A DNA stretch of 64,000 nucleotides from UBA1479 sp040221095 (GTDB taxonomy: Bacteria > Pseudomonadota > Alphaproteobacteria > Rhodospirillales > Casp-alpha2). The DNA is taken from the NCBI GenBank assembly GCA_040221095.1, contig JAVJVP010000008.1, positions 186,001 through 250,000 on the forward strand. Direction: 5' to 3'. A program made the translations under genes and the position numbers. Shown one piece after another: positions 33,831 to 43,265 of the stretch (position 1 is the stretch's first letter; every line of letters starts with the position of its first letter). The notes under the pieces were generated by a model, which did not search any database, was not told where the DNA came from, and worked only from the letters and a program-made list of their open reading frames with translations.

Positions 33831-36800
33831 TCATGTGTTCTCACGCGGATGCTTTCTTCGTTCGATGGCGCCCCGATGTTCCGTCACGGCCCCGAGAATT
33901 TCGTCCAGACTGAAAGGCTTCGGCAGATATCTGTCGAAGCCCGCCTTTAATCCGCGTTCGGCATCGCCGGACATGGCATTGGCGGTCAGGGCGATCACCG
34001 GCGTGTGACGCAGGTCGGGATCTGACCTGATTTCCGCGAGGACGTCGTACCCGCTCATGTCCGGCAGATCGATGTCCAGGAAGATGACTTCCGGGCGCAC
34101 CTCCCGCGCGATGGCCAACCCCGTCGTCCCATCTTCCGCTTCCAGGTAGTCAACGTCGTCCAGCATCGCCATGAAGTTCTCGAACAGCGCCCGGTTGATG
34201 TCGTTGTCCTCGACATACAAAACCTTCATGCGGCCGGTGATCCGGCGCGTTTTGACATCTACCTCTTTGCCCTTCTCCGGGCCCTCGATGGTGTCGCCGA
34301 CGTCCGCCGGTTGCAGATCGACCCAGAACCGGCTTCCCTGGCCCTCGGTACTTTCGAAATCGATGCGCCCGCCCATCAACTCGACGTAGTTCTTGACCAG
34401 GGCAAGGCCGATGCCGGTTCCCTCGACCTTGCCTTGTTCGGCGCCGAGACGATTGAACGGTTGAAAGGCGCCGCCTTGCCGGTCGGCTGGAATACCGCGC
34501 CCATCATCGGCGACCATGATGCGTGACATGTCCGCCGTAATGGTCTCGCACGAAAACTCCACCCAGCCGCCCGCGTGATTGTACTTGATCGCATTGGAGC
34601 CGAGATTGATCAGGACCTGCGTCAGGCGCGTCATGTCCGCCGCCACGAATACGTCGTCCCGGGTCAAACCCCGAGCACGCATTTCAACCCCGAACTTCTC
34701 CGCCAGGGGTTCCAGGGTGGCCATGACCGATTTCACGACCGCGACGACGTTGACGGGTTCGATCGATATCGTGATGCGGCCGGCCTCGATCTTGCTCAAC
34801 TCCAGCACGCTGTCCATCAGGTTCAAGAGGTGCTGGCCGCTTCTTTTAATCAGGCCCGCGTGCTCAAGCTGCTTGTCGTTGAGTGTGCCGAAATGTTGCG
34901 AAACCAGAATGTCGGTAAACCCGAGGATCGAGTTCATCGGCGTCCGTAGTTCATGGCTCATGGATGTCAGGAACGCCGATTTTGCGCGGGTCGCCGCCTC
35001 CGCGGCTTCTCGCGCCAGTTTCTGGGCATGTTCGGATGCCTTGATCGCCGTGACATCGAAACCAACGACATAAAAACCGAGGATATCGCCGTCGGTTGCG
35101 TCCGGCAGGTAATGGACCTGAACAGCCCGCAGCTTGCCATGGATATCGGTGAGTTCGCGTTCGAAGGATTGCGGCTCACCGTTCAAGGCGGCTTCGATGT
35201 GGGGCAGACTTTCCTGGTAGGTGTCCTCATTCACCAACTCGGTCATCAGGCGTCCCTGCAGCCATTCGGGGGTCACGCCGAACCATTCCTCGTACGCCTT
35301 GTTGGCAAACCGGTTGCGCTGATTACGGTCCCAATAGGCGATCATCGAGGGCACGCTGTCCAACACGTTGCGCAGGTCACGCAGGGCCGTATCGAGTTCC
35401 GCCGTGCGTTTGGCGACACGGTCCTCCATGTCCTGCAACAGGGCGCGAACCTGCAGTTCCGCCTGATGCCGGTCCTCGATATCCGTGTTGGAGCCGATCC
35501 ACCGCAGGACGCTTCCGTCCGCGTCCATGACGGCATCGGCGCGGGAGAAAAAAAGCCGGTAGGTCCCGTCATGCCCCCTGATTCGAAACTCGGACGAGAA
35601 CGGCTCCGTGGTTTCGACCGATTCCCGCCAGGTGGCCATCAGATGTTCGTGGTCTTCCGGATGAACCCAATCCAGCCAGCCTGAATCCAACAGCGGCTCC
35701 ACGGGCTCCCCCGTATAATCCGTCCATTGCTGGCTGAGAAAATCACAGGAACCGGCCGCATCGCAGGTCCAGACAAGCTGCGGCAGGGAGTTGGCCACCT
35801 CCTGCCAGCGCTGTTCGCTGGCCGTCATGACCTTGACCGCTTCGCGCTCTGCCGAAATGTCGGTGACCCCTGCGACAACCAGTTTCCGGTCGCCGATCGA
35901 CAGGGGGGCCAGGCGGGCGGTAATCGGAAATCGCGTTCCGTCGGCCCTCACCGCCTCCAAATCCTGGCGGCTGCCCATATCGCGGGGCCTGTAATCGTAA
36001 CTTTCACGCAGTTCCTTGTGCGTGTCCCTTAGGCTGGATGGCACCAGGTCATCGACGGATTTCCCAAGCAGATCGGGTATGGACCAGCCGAAAACACGCT
36101 CGCAATAGGCGTTCGCGCGAATGATGATTCCGGCCTGATCGACGACGAGCAGCGCCTGGGGCGTCGCGTCGATGATCTTGTAGGCCAGTTCCTCTTCTTC
36201 CTGCCGGGCCTGCAGGACCCGCGCCCGGTTTCGCGCGAAATTAAATGCGGTGGCGGTGCCCAGGATACCCAGCAGAAGCAGGGTCAGGCCAAGAACGCTG
36301 GGCTGTATGCTCGCGTATCGTTTGGCGAATGCGGGACGCGTGTGGAAGTTCAGGCGCCAATTGCGGCCGAACACCTCCACCCCCTTGCCGATGACCGTTT
36401 CAAGATTGGGATCAAATCCGGGCGAGCGGTAGAATTCGACCCCGTCGCTGACGTCCGTGATCGAAAACGCGATTTCTTCCCGGCGCGGCCCCAGGTCCTT
36501 CAAAACCTCGCTGACGACAAGGGGCGAATAGCTCCACCCCACGGTTTCCGCCACGCGACTTTCCGGATCGTCCGGCACATTCGCCCGCCAGTAGATGGGC
36601 ATCAGAATAAGAAACCCGTGGTTGGTTTCACCCGACGCCTGCACCAAAGTGATCGGCGCCGTCAGCCGGGTTTCACCGCTTCGCGCGGCATTCAACGCGG
36701 CGGTTCGCCGATTCTTTTCCGACGCGATATCAAGACCCGTCGCCCCTTCGTTGCCCTTGAGGGGATAGATGTACTTGATGATGAAACGATCACCCGCGTT

Positions 36801-37211
36801 CGGGGCAAGTTCACGTAGCGCGAATGAAGGAAATTCGTCCACTCGCGCCGCTTCGATGAACCGCGCCGTTTGGTCGTTGGATACCTTGACGATGAACCCG
36901 AAACCGCGGGCGCCGGGAAACTCTTTGAATTTCTCACGCGACGTGAGGTATTCCTTGAAGGTGTTTCGAGGGATGTTGATCCGCCCGCCGGCGATGATCG
37001 CGCCGCGCGTCCCGCGAAGGCCGTACTGGTACAACTGAAAGCGTTCCGTGACGAGCGTCGTGAACTCCTGCGTAAGAGCAGAGAATCGCTCGCGATAGTC
37101 GTTCATGTTGTGAATATACTGAAATAAGCCCGCCGACACCGCCAGCACCACCGTCAGCGTACCCCCGATAATGCCAATAACGGATGGACGAATGGCACGG
37201 TCAGCGGCCAT
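33831..37211 (-). CDS. CHASE-PAS hybrid histidine kinase with C-terminal receiver
   Basis: A 1126-residue membrane sensor. TM1 is about residues 10-30; a periplasmic CHASE-type domain (about 75-290) is followed by TM2 (about 304-325). Three PAS domains follow (about 345-460, 470-585, 610-730), then HisKA with His753 (SMSHELRTP), HATPase (NAIKYNHAGG, DDGRGIPAD, GTGIGLALVK), and a receiver with Asp1046 (FLDIDLPDMSG). It would autophosphorylate and relay to its own receiver. It is the last gene of a minus-strand cluster with two small proteins, another kinase and a periplasmic binding protein. The ligand is unknown. Confidence 0.93.
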   Translation of the reverse strand: MAADRAIRPSVIGIIGGTLTVVLAVSAGLFQYIHNMNDYRERFSALTQEFTTLVTERFQLYQYGLRGTRGAIIAGGRINIPRNTFKEYLTSREKFKEFPGARGFGFIVKVSNDQTARFIEAARVDEFPSFALRELAPNAGDRFIIKYIYPLKGNEGATGLDIASEKNRRTAALNAARSGETRLTAPITLVQASGETNHGFLILMPIYWRANVPDDPESRVAETVGWSYSPLVVSEVLKDLGPRREEIAFSITDVSDGVEFYRSPGFDPNLETVIGKGVEVFGRNWRLNFHTRPAFAKRYASIQPSVLGLTLLLLGILGTATAFNFARNRARVLQARQEEEELAYKIIDATPQALLVVDQAGIIIRANAYCERVFGWSIPDLLGKSVDDLVPSSLRDTHKELRESYDYRPRDMGSRQDLEAVRADGTRFPITARLAPLSIGDRKLVVAGVTDISAEREAVKVMTASEQRWQEVANSLPQLVWTCDAAGSCDFLSQQWTDYTGEPVEPLLDSGWLDWVHPEDHEHLMATWRESVETTEPFSSEFRIRGHDGTYRLFFSRADAVMDADGSVLRWIGSNTDIEDRHQAELQVRALLQDMEDRVAKRTAELDTALRDLRNVLDSVPSMIAYWDRNQRNRFANKAYEEWFGVTPEWLQGRLMTELVNEDTYQESLPHIEAALNGEPQSFERELTDIHGKLRAVQVHYLPDATDGDILGFYVVGFDVTAIKASEHAQKLAREAAEAATRAKSAFLTSMSHELRTPMNSILGFTDILVSQHFGTLNDKQLEHAGLIKRSGQHLLNLMDSVLELSKIEAGRITISIEPVNVVAVVKSVMATLEPLAEKFGVEMRARGLTRDDVFVAADMTRLTQVLINLGSNAIKYNHAGGWVEFSCETITADMSRIMVADDGRGIPADRQGGAFQPFNRLGAEQGKVEGTGIGLALVKNYVELMGGRIDFESTEGQGSRFWVDLQPADVGDTIEGPEKGKEVDVKTRRITGRMKVLYVEDNDINRALFENFMAMLDDVDYLEAEDGTTGLAIAREVRPEVIFLDIDLPDMSGYDVLAEIRSDPDLRHTPVIALTANAMSGDAERGLKAGFDRYLPKPFSLDEILGAVTEHRGAIERRKHPRENT

Positions 37212-37320
37212 TGAAGCGCTTCCTTTCCAGATTCTCCCCCGGTGCGAAGGAATGCATCAATACGAGGGACTATACATCATAGCCTGAACCAAGCTTCCAG
37301 ATCGACGAAGCATTGATGTC

Positions 37321-37506
37321 TCAAAAAGCCCCTTTGCGCCACTCGCCGCCGGCACGCGGGCCACTGGCCATCCGGGCACGGACCAACAGGCGCCGTTCGG
37401 CGTCGGACATACGCCGGTCCTTGCCCGGATCATCGTTCTTGGCACCGACGGTTTCGTCCAGCAGGGATTTGATCTGTTGATGCAGATCATTGATTTCGTT
37501 GCTCAT
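37321..37506 (-). CDS. Small protein A of the kinase cluster
   Basis: A 61-residue, highly charged soluble protein from ATG 37506 with GAGAGG eight bases upstream. The first ~20 residues (NEINDLHQQIKSLLDE) look like an amphipathic helix, and SDAERRLLVRARM a second one. It resembles the neighbouring 63-residue protein: both have a DLHQQI/ALHQRI start and an M(S/T)xxE(R/L)R(R/Q)L block. There is no known domain. It lies 109 bases before the hybrid kinase gene. The function is unknown; helical partner or regulator of the kinases is a guess. Confidence 0.65.
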   Translation of the reverse strand: MSNEINDLHQQIKSLLDETVGAKNDDPGKDRRMSDAERRLLVRARMASGPRAGGEWRKGAF

Positions 37507-37572
37507 TATCTTCACCTCTCGAACCTGCTGAATACACTCTCGGCACGAAGAACCCGCGCACCGGCGCTGCGG

Positions 37573-37764
37573 TCAGTCATCAAACCGTGAATGTCGTTTT
37601 GCCGTGCCCTTGACGCTGATCTCGTTCCGTGACGCGAGTTGACGCAATTCCATCTCGGTCATGCTGCCGAGATCGAAACAGCGAGCATCCGCCCGTCCCG
37701 TTTCTTCCACGTCACCCACGATGTGGCTGATTCTCTGGTGCAGGGCGGCAAGTTCTTTGTCCAT
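37573..37764 (-). CDS. Small protein B of the kinase cluster
   Basis: A 63-residue charged soluble protein from ATG 37764, with GGAG six bases upstream. Its N-terminal helix (KELAALHQRISHIVGD) and the later MTEMELRQLASRNE block align with protein A 66 bases further along the strand, so they look like tandem paralogues. It has one cysteine (ARCFDL). It is 106 bases after the histidine kinase stop. No family is recognised. Confidence 0.65.
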   Translation of the reverse strand: MDKELAALHQRISHIVGDVEETGRADARCFDLGSMTEMELRQLASRNEISVKGTAKRHSRFDD

Positions 37765-37870
37765 GTTCGGCTCCGGCTTCGCAGGCTGCAGCTTGATCGC
37801 GTCATTTTGACAATGACGCCCGATTCAATGCTGATGAAGCAAGGTCCGTGCCAGGCACGCAGGTGGGATG

Positions 37871-39475
37871 TCAGATGTGCCGGATCGTCCGATCCGCGGG
37901 GAACCGCAAGATTACCGTCGTTCCCTTGCCGACCTCGCTTTGAATGGCAAGGTCGCCACCGTGCAACTCGACCAGTTGCTTGGACAGGGTCAGCCCCAAT
38001 CCCGTGCCTTCGTGGGTGACGGTGTGGCTGGTGCGGACCTGGCCGAACGCTTCGAGAACCAGGGGAACGTCATCGGCGGAGATGCCGATGCCCGTGTCGG
38101 CGACCTCGATCCGGATGCCGCCCCGGTAATCCACACCGGTTGATATGCTCAGGGCTCCGCCGTCGGGCGTGAACTTGTTGGCGTTGGAAAACAGGTTCAT
38201 CAGGACCTGGCGAATGACGCGGCCGTCACCCCGCAATTTGGGCATGTTGTCCGGAACAGAGACGGACAGAACCTGGCTTTTCGCGCTGATGCGCGGCGAC
38301 ATCAGGCGCTGCACGGCGGCGGCAAGATCACGCAGCTCGAGGTCCTCTTCCTCCAACTTGGCCTCGCCGGCCTCGACCTTGGAAATGTCGAGAATGTCAT
38401 TGATGACATCCAGCAGGTGGCGCGCCGAATGCTGGATGTCGGCGGCATATTCCAGGTATCTGGCATTGCCCATGCGGCCCATGATCTCGTCGACCATGAA
38501 CTGGGAAAACCCAAGGATCGAATTCAGCGGCGTGCGCAATTCGTGACTCATCATGGCGAGGAATCGTGACTTGGCGACGCTGGCCTCTTCGGCGCGGCGC
38601 CGCGCCTTGTCCAACTGCCTCGTCCGCTCGGCCACGGCGTCTTCAAGCTGTGCGCGCGCGCCGATCAGTTCCTGCTCATAGGCGGCGCGTTCCGCATGGG
38701 CGGATTCCAGACGGTTGAGAAGCCGGTTGAAGGCATCCTGCAGGTGTTTCAATTCACCGTCCTCGGCCCCGACCGCCTGGACGTCGCTATAGGGCCGGAA
38801 GCTTGGGTCGATGCGGTCGACGGCATCCGACAGCCGGGACAGCGGACGCACCAGCTGCCGTTGAGCGAAATAGCTGAACAAAATCCAGATGAGCAGAAGC
38901 TTCACCAGGGCCGCGGTGAGGATCAGCATGATCGAGGGCCACGACCGGGTGAGGGCCAGGTCCGCCGGCACCAGCAAACTGACGTTGCCCAGATGCCGGG
39001 CGTTGTCCGCGCCATGGGCGACATAGTGGACATCGAAGGCGTGAACCAGCATGCCCGAGCCTTCGTCGCTGTTGGTGATGCCGTGGGCACCCAGGCGGCG
39101 GCCGCTGAACGGATCCTCGACAATGACACCCTGGGCCACGGACAGCCGCACCAGGGCCGCCAGCACCGCGCCCAGTTCCTTCTCGTCATAGGCCCAGAGC
39201 TGATCCGCGATCGGGTCGTGGAAGGCGCTTTTGACGATCCGGATTTCGCGCCCGATCTCTTCGTCCGCGCGGCGCAGGACGTCCCAGACCAGAACGGCGG
39301 TGATGAAAAGTCCGATGCCCAGGAAGGCCAGAAAGATCGACGAAAACAGGCGCCCGGCAAGGGTGCGGCGGCCCGGTCCCGGGGCGCCGGCGGTCCTAGC
39401 GGTATTTGCCGATGATCTCGCCGATAAGGGGCGAGTTGTTGATGGCGCGGATTTCGTTCCAGAAGGCATCAGCAA
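37871..39475 (-). CDS. Sensor histidine kinase
   Basis: A 534-residue membrane kinase if it begins at ATG 39475 (39469 is also possible). TM1 is about residues 42-65, TM2 about 180-203, with a periplasmic domain between, then HAMP, a coiled stretch, HisKA with His311 (MMSHELRTP), and HATPase (NLFSNANKFTPDGG, DTGIGIS, GTGLGLTLSK). No receiver is attached. Its 5' end overlaps the end of the upstream binding-protein gene by about 80 bases in another frame, and no later ATG, GTG or TTG lies before TM1. The pair suggests the binding protein presents ligand to this kinase. Confidence 0.9.
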   Translation of the reverse strand: MLMPSGTKSAPSTTRPLSARSSANTARTAGAPGPGRRTLAGRLFSSIFLAFLGIGLFITAVLVWDVLRRADEEIGREIRIVKSAFHDPIADQLWAYDEKELGAVLAALVRLSVAQGVIVEDPFSGRRLGAHGITNSDEGSGMLVHAFDVHYVAHGADNARHLGNVSLLVPADLALTRSWPSIMLILTAALVKLLLIWILFSYFAQRQLVRPLSRLSDAVDRIDPSFRPYSDVQAVGAEDGELKHLQDAFNRLLNRLESAHAERAAYEQELIGARAQLEDAVAERTRQLDKARRRAEEASVAKSRFLAMMSHELRTPLNSILGFSQFMVDEIMGRMGNARYLEYAADIQHSARHLLDVINDILDISKVEAGEAKLEEEDLELRDLAAAVQRLMSPRISAKSQVLSVSVPDNMPKLRGDGRVIRQVLMNLFSNANKFTPDGGALSISTGVDYRGGIRIEVADTGIGISADDVPLVLEAFGQVRTSHTVTHEGTGLGLTLSKQLVELHGGDLAIQSEVGKGTTVILRFPADRTIRHI

Positions 39476-40181
39476 GTTTTGTGTTGTTCTTATAAAAAGG
39501 TTTTGAAAACAGAAGGTAGTAGGCTTTCTCCGAAATCGCGGGCCGCAGCTTGACGATTCCGGTGAATGGTCCGCCGTGTTCCGCCAGATAGGGCGCGATC
39601 ATGTTATCAAGTTCCGCGTAGGCCGCAACGCGCCCGTTGTCCAATTTCGCAAGATTCAATGTTTGCGTGCGCTCCTCCTCGATAGGAATACCAAGGGCTT
39701 TAAGTTCGCCAATCACGGAGTAGCCCCGCGTCACCGCCACCGCGCGGCCCTGTGTGCCGCTCAACCTGCGCCCGTCAAAGGACAGGCCGGCCTCGCGGCG
39801 CACATAGAAGGAATAGGATTGAAAGAAGACGGCCCGGGATTGATCCGGCGTCTTGCCGTCGGCAAGCATCGGATAGGCGCCGAATTCCGCCCTTTCCGGC
39901 CTGTAACTGGCGTGGAAAATGCCATCCGATTCGCCGGTTTCGACCATGAACAACCCCCGTTTCCAGGGCACGCGCTCGAAAGTGAGCGTGACGTTCAGGC
40001 GGCGCGCGGCCTCGCGGAACACCTCGATGGTGACGCCGGGCTTGTTATTGGGAACCTGTGCCGTCGTGCCGTAATAGCGCGGCGGGTTTTCGACCGGCTC
40101 ATAGACCAGACGGATGGTTTCCGCCCGCGCCGGACAGGTCAGCAACAGCACCGCGGCGGCGACACAGCAGAATCGGAACAT
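39396..40181 (-). CDS. Periplasmic family 3 solute-binding protein
   Basis: A 261-residue type II binding protein with signal peptide ending in CPARAE, from ATG 40181 behind GAGAGGAAG. Family 3 marks are IEVFREAARRLNVTLTFERVPWKRG, ESDGIFHASYRPERAEF and LDNGRVAAYAELDNMIAPYL. It has no linked ABC transporter; instead the following gene is a histidine kinase, overlapping it by about 80 bases. It may therefore serve as a ligand-presenting sensor protein rather than a transport subunit. The ligand is unknown. Confidence 0.88.
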   Translation of the reverse strand: MFRFCCVAAAVLLLTCPARAETIRLVYEPVENPPRYYGTTAQVPNNKPGVTIEVFREAARRLNVTLTFERVPWKRGLFMVETGESDGIFHASYRPERAEFGAYPMLADGKTPDQSRAVFFQSYSFYVRREAGLSFDGRRLSGTQGRAVAVTRGYSVIGELKALGIPIEEERTQTLNLAKLDNGRVAAYAELDNMIAPYLAEHGGPFTGIVKLRPAISEKAYYLLFSKPFYKNNTKLADAFWNEIRAINNSPLIGEIIGKYR

Positions 40182-40301
40182 TTCTTCCTCTCGAACCGGT
40201 GCAGGCACAGCACAGTACAAACGTCCCGGCCAGCATACGGAACAGAGGGTATCGGTCGAACATTAAGGCAAAATGACAGAGAGCGGATCGCACTGACCCT
40301 G

Positions 40302-41876
40302 TCAGAATTTCATCGCCTGGGCGATCATGACGTGCTCCAGCCCCTGGATTCTGGACAGAAGTTCGGGCGGCGGGGCCTCGTCGATCTCAAGCAGCGCGAT
40401 GGCGTCGCCGCCGGCCTGGGCGCGGCCCAGGTTGAAGGTCGCGATGTTGATGCCCGCATCGCCCAACAATGATCCCAGGGCCCCGATCAGGCCCGGCTTG
40501 TCGTAGTTGGTGATGTAGAGCATGTGCCTGCCCAGGGTCGCGTCGATGGGAATGCCCTTGATCTCGACCAGGCGCGGACGGTCGTGGAACAGGGTGCCGG
40601 CCAGCGAGCGGGTCTGGTTTTCCGTCGTCACCGTCACCTCGATGCGGGAATGGAAGGCCCCGGCGTCGTCGGTCCGCACCTCGCGCACGATGATGTCCCG
40701 GTCCTTGGCGATGGTCGGCGCGTTGACCATGTTGATGCCTTCCATGGACGGGCCCAGAAGCCCCTGCAGGACCACGGCGGTCAGCGGCTTGCAATTCAGT
40801 TCGCCGCACACCCCTTCGTAGGAGATCGTGACCTCGCGGATGGCCGAGCGCGTCGCCTGCCCGGCGAAACTGCCGAGCTGCTGGGCCAGGGTCATGTAGG
40901 GTTTCAGGCGGGGCGCTTCCTCCGCCGTCACCGACGGCATGTTGAGCGCATTGCTGACCGCGCCGTCCAAAAGGTAGTCCGCCATCTGTTCGGCGATCTG
41001 CACGGCGACCTTTTCCTGGGCCTCGGTGGTGGCCGCCCCCAGATGCGGCGTGGCAACCACCTTGTCTATCCCGAACAGGGGGCTCGCCGTCGCAGGTTCT
41101 TCCTCGAACACGTCGATCGCCGCCCCCGCAACATGGCCTGAGTCCAACGCCGCCTTGAGCGCCGCCTCATCGACCAGACCACCCCGGGCACAGTTGACCA
41201 GGCGCACGCCACGGCGCGTCTTGTTTAGCGCAGCGGCGTCGATGATGTGCCGCGTGGCGTCGATCAACGGCGTGTGCAGGCTGATGAAATCGGCGCGGGC
41301 CAGCAGGTCGTCGAGGGAAACCTTCTCGACCCCCAGTTCCTTGGCCCGGTCCTCGCCCAGATAGGGGTCGAAGGCGATGACCCGCATCTTCAGGCCTTGG
41401 GCCCGGTCGGCGACGACCGATCCGATGTTGCCGCAGCCGATGATGCCCAGCACCTTGCCCGTGATCTCGACCCCCATGAAGCGGGATTTTTCCCACTTCC
41501 CGGCATGGGTCGAGGCATTGGCCAGGGGAATGTCGCGGGCCAGGGCCATCAGCATGGCAATGGCGTGTTCGGCCGTGGTGATGGAATTGCCGAACGGCGT
41601 GTTCATCACCACGATGCCCTTGGCCGTGGCCGCGTTCAAATCGACGTTGTCGACGCCGATCCCGGCCCGGCCGATGACCTTCAGGTTCTTGGCGGCCTCG
41701 ATGACCGGGCCGCGCACCTTGGTCGCGGAGCGCACGGCCAGGCCGTCATAATCCCCAATGATGGCGGACAGGTCCTCGGGCGAAAGGCCCGTCTTCACGT
41801 CCACCTCGATCCCGCGGCGTTGGAAGACCTCCGCCGCAAGGCCCGACATCTTGTCGGAAATCAGCACTCTTGGCAT
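40302..41876 (-). CDS. serA: D-3-phosphoglycerate dehydrogenase
   Basis: A 524-residue long-form SerA that oxidises 3-phosphoglycerate, the first step of serine synthesis. The NAD motif is GIIGCGNIGSVVADRA; catalytic Arg/Glu/His lie in NCARGGLVDE and ATPHLGAAT. An intervening domain is followed by a C-terminal ACT domain (about 450-524, MLYITNYDKPGLIGALG), which usually gives serine feedback control. It follows serC by 14 bases on the same strand, so both form an operon. Confidence 0.97.
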   Translation of the reverse strand: MPRVLISDKMSGLAAEVFQRRGIEVDVKTGLSPEDLSAIIGDYDGLAVRSATKVRGPVIEAAKNLKVIGRAGIGVDNVDLNAATAKGIVVMNTPFGNSITTAEHAIAMLMALARDIPLANASTHAGKWEKSRFMGVEITGKVLGIIGCGNIGSVVADRAQGLKMRVIAFDPYLGEDRAKELGVEKVSLDDLLARADFISLHTPLIDATRHIIDAAALNKTRRGVRLVNCARGGLVDEAALKAALDSGHVAGAAIDVFEEEPATASPLFGIDKVVATPHLGAATTEAQEKVAVQIAEQMADYLLDGAVSNALNMPSVTAEEAPRLKPYMTLAQQLGSFAGQATRSAIREVTISYEGVCGELNCKPLTAVVLQGLLGPSMEGINMVNAPTIAKDRDIIVREVRTDDAGAFHSRIEVTVTTENQTRSLAGTLFHDRPRLVEIKGIPIDATLGRHMLYITNYDKPGLIGALGSLLGDAGINIATFNLGRAQAGGDAIALLEIDEAPPPELLSRIQGLEHVMIAQAMKF

Positions 41877-41890
41877 GACGGTTCCCGCCC

Positions 41891-43072
41891 TTAGGCGGCT
41901 TCACCGGCAAGCTCGGCGCGGACCTGATGGAATGACCACTCGATCCAGGGGAACAGGGCTTCCAGGTCACGGGTCTCCACCGTGGCGCCGCACCAGATGC
42001 GGAAGCCCGGAGGGGCCGCCCGGTGTTCGGAGAAATCGTAGCCCGCACCCTCGGCCTCGCACATCTTGGGAATGCGGCGCAGCGTCTTGCGCAGGTCGTC
42101 CTCGCTCAAATTGGCGAAGGCCGGATCGACGATCTTCAGCGTCACCGAGGTGCAGGACCGCACCTTGGGGTCGGTGGCCAGGAAGTCGACCCAGGGCGTG
42201 CGCTCGACCCAATTGCACAAGACTTCGAAGTTCGACTGCACGCGGCCCAGAAGGACCGGCAGGCCGCCGATGTCCTCGGCCCAGCGCAGGCCGTCCAGCG
42301 CATCCTCGACGCACAGCATCGATGGCGTGTTGAGAGTGGCGCCCTCGAACGGTTCCGGATTGATCTTGCCGTTCTTCTTCATGCGGAAGACCTTGGGAAT
42401 GGGGCGGTCCGGATGGAAGGTGTTGAGCCGTTCCACCGCGCGGGGGCTGAGCGCGATCATGCCGTGCGCCGCCTCGCCGCCCATGACCTTCTGCCAGGAC
42501 CAGGACACGGCATCCAGCTTGTCCCAGGGCAGATCGACGCCAAAGATGCAGGACGTCGCGTCAACCAAGGTCAGCCCGCCGCGGTCTGCGGGAATCCAGG
42601 AACCCCGGTCGGGCACCATGACGCCCGACGAGGTGCCGTTCCAGGTGAACACCACGTCGTTGTCGAAATCGACCTGGGAAAGGTCCGGCAGTTCGCCGAA
42701 CGGCGCCGTGAAGGTGCGCAGGTTGTCCAGCTTCAGTTCCTGGACGCCGTCCTTGGTCCATTCGTTGCCGAAGTTTTCCCAGGACAGGATATCGACGCCG
42801 CGTTCGCCCAACAGGTTCCACATCGCCGCCTCGAAGGCGCCGGTGTCGGAACCGGGCAGGATGCCGACATAGTAGTCGTCGGGAATGCCCAGGATCTTGC
42901 GGGAACGGGTGATGACCTCGTTCAGCTTCGCCTTGCCCGTGGCATGGCGGTGGGAACGGCCGAGGAATGCGTCTTTGAGGACATCGACGGTCCATCCGGG
43001 GCGCTTGGCGCAGGGGCCGGATGAAAAGCACGGATTGGCCGGGCGGGTGCTCGGCTTCTGAGGAACTGGCAT
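41891..43072 (-). CDS. serC: Phosphoserine aminotransferase
   Basis: A 393-residue PLP aminotransferase, the second serine-pathway enzyme, which also makes 4-phosphohydroxythreonine for pyridoxal phosphate synthesis. The alphaproteobacterial SerC start PANPCFSSGPCAKRPGW is recognisable, as are GSDTGAFEAAMWNLLG and the PLP-lysine region WSWQKVMGGEAAHG. It is the first gene of serC-serA. The 193-base leader upstream has hairpins such as CCCTTC-GAAGGG and resembles the place of the serC RNA motif known from alphaproteobacteria. Confidence 0.95.
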   Translation of the reverse strand: MPVPQKPSTRPANPCFSSGPCAKRPGWTVDVLKDAFLGRSHRHATGKAKLNEVITRSRKILGIPDDYYVGILPGSDTGAFEAAMWNLLGERGVDILSWENFGNEWTKDGVQELKLDNLRTFTAPFGELPDLSQVDFDNDVVFTWNGTSSGVMVPDRGSWIPADRGGLTLVDATSCIFGVDLPWDKLDAVSWSWQKVMGGEAAHGMIALSPRAVERLNTFHPDRPIPKVFRMKKNGKINPEPFEGATLNTPSMLCVEDALDGLRWAEDIGGLPVLLGRVQSNFEVLCNWVERTPWVDFLATDPKVRSCTSVTLKIVDPAFANLSEDDLRKTLRRIPKMCEAEGAGYDFSEHRAAPPGFRIWCGATVETRDLEALFPWIEWSFHQVRAELAGEAA

Positions 43073-43265
43073 CGAATTTTACTCCCTTCGCTTCCAGAAG
43101 GGTCCGATCCCGTTGGGGGGACCTGGCCCACGGCGGGTATACGCCCGATGCCCCGGTCCGGTCAATCACCGCCGCAAGGATGCCTCTATTTGGCCGCCGC
43201 GCGGCATTGTCTCGCCTAACCCCAGCGACTATGGTCGGAAAAAACGAGGACCGAGCACAGCCGCA
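43073..43265 (-). promoter_or_regulatory. Possible structured leader of serC
   Basis: On the minus strand before serC, potential stems are GGGCGTATACCC, AGGTCC/GGACC and CCCTTC/GAAGGG. The last hairpin ends 12 bases before the start and includes the ribosome-binding GGGAG in its flank. A conserved serC RNA motif of unknown function has been described upstream of alphaproteobacterial serC genes. I cannot confirm the match by eye. The same gap must hold the promoter of the CheB-like gene on the plus strand. Confidence 0.35.
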
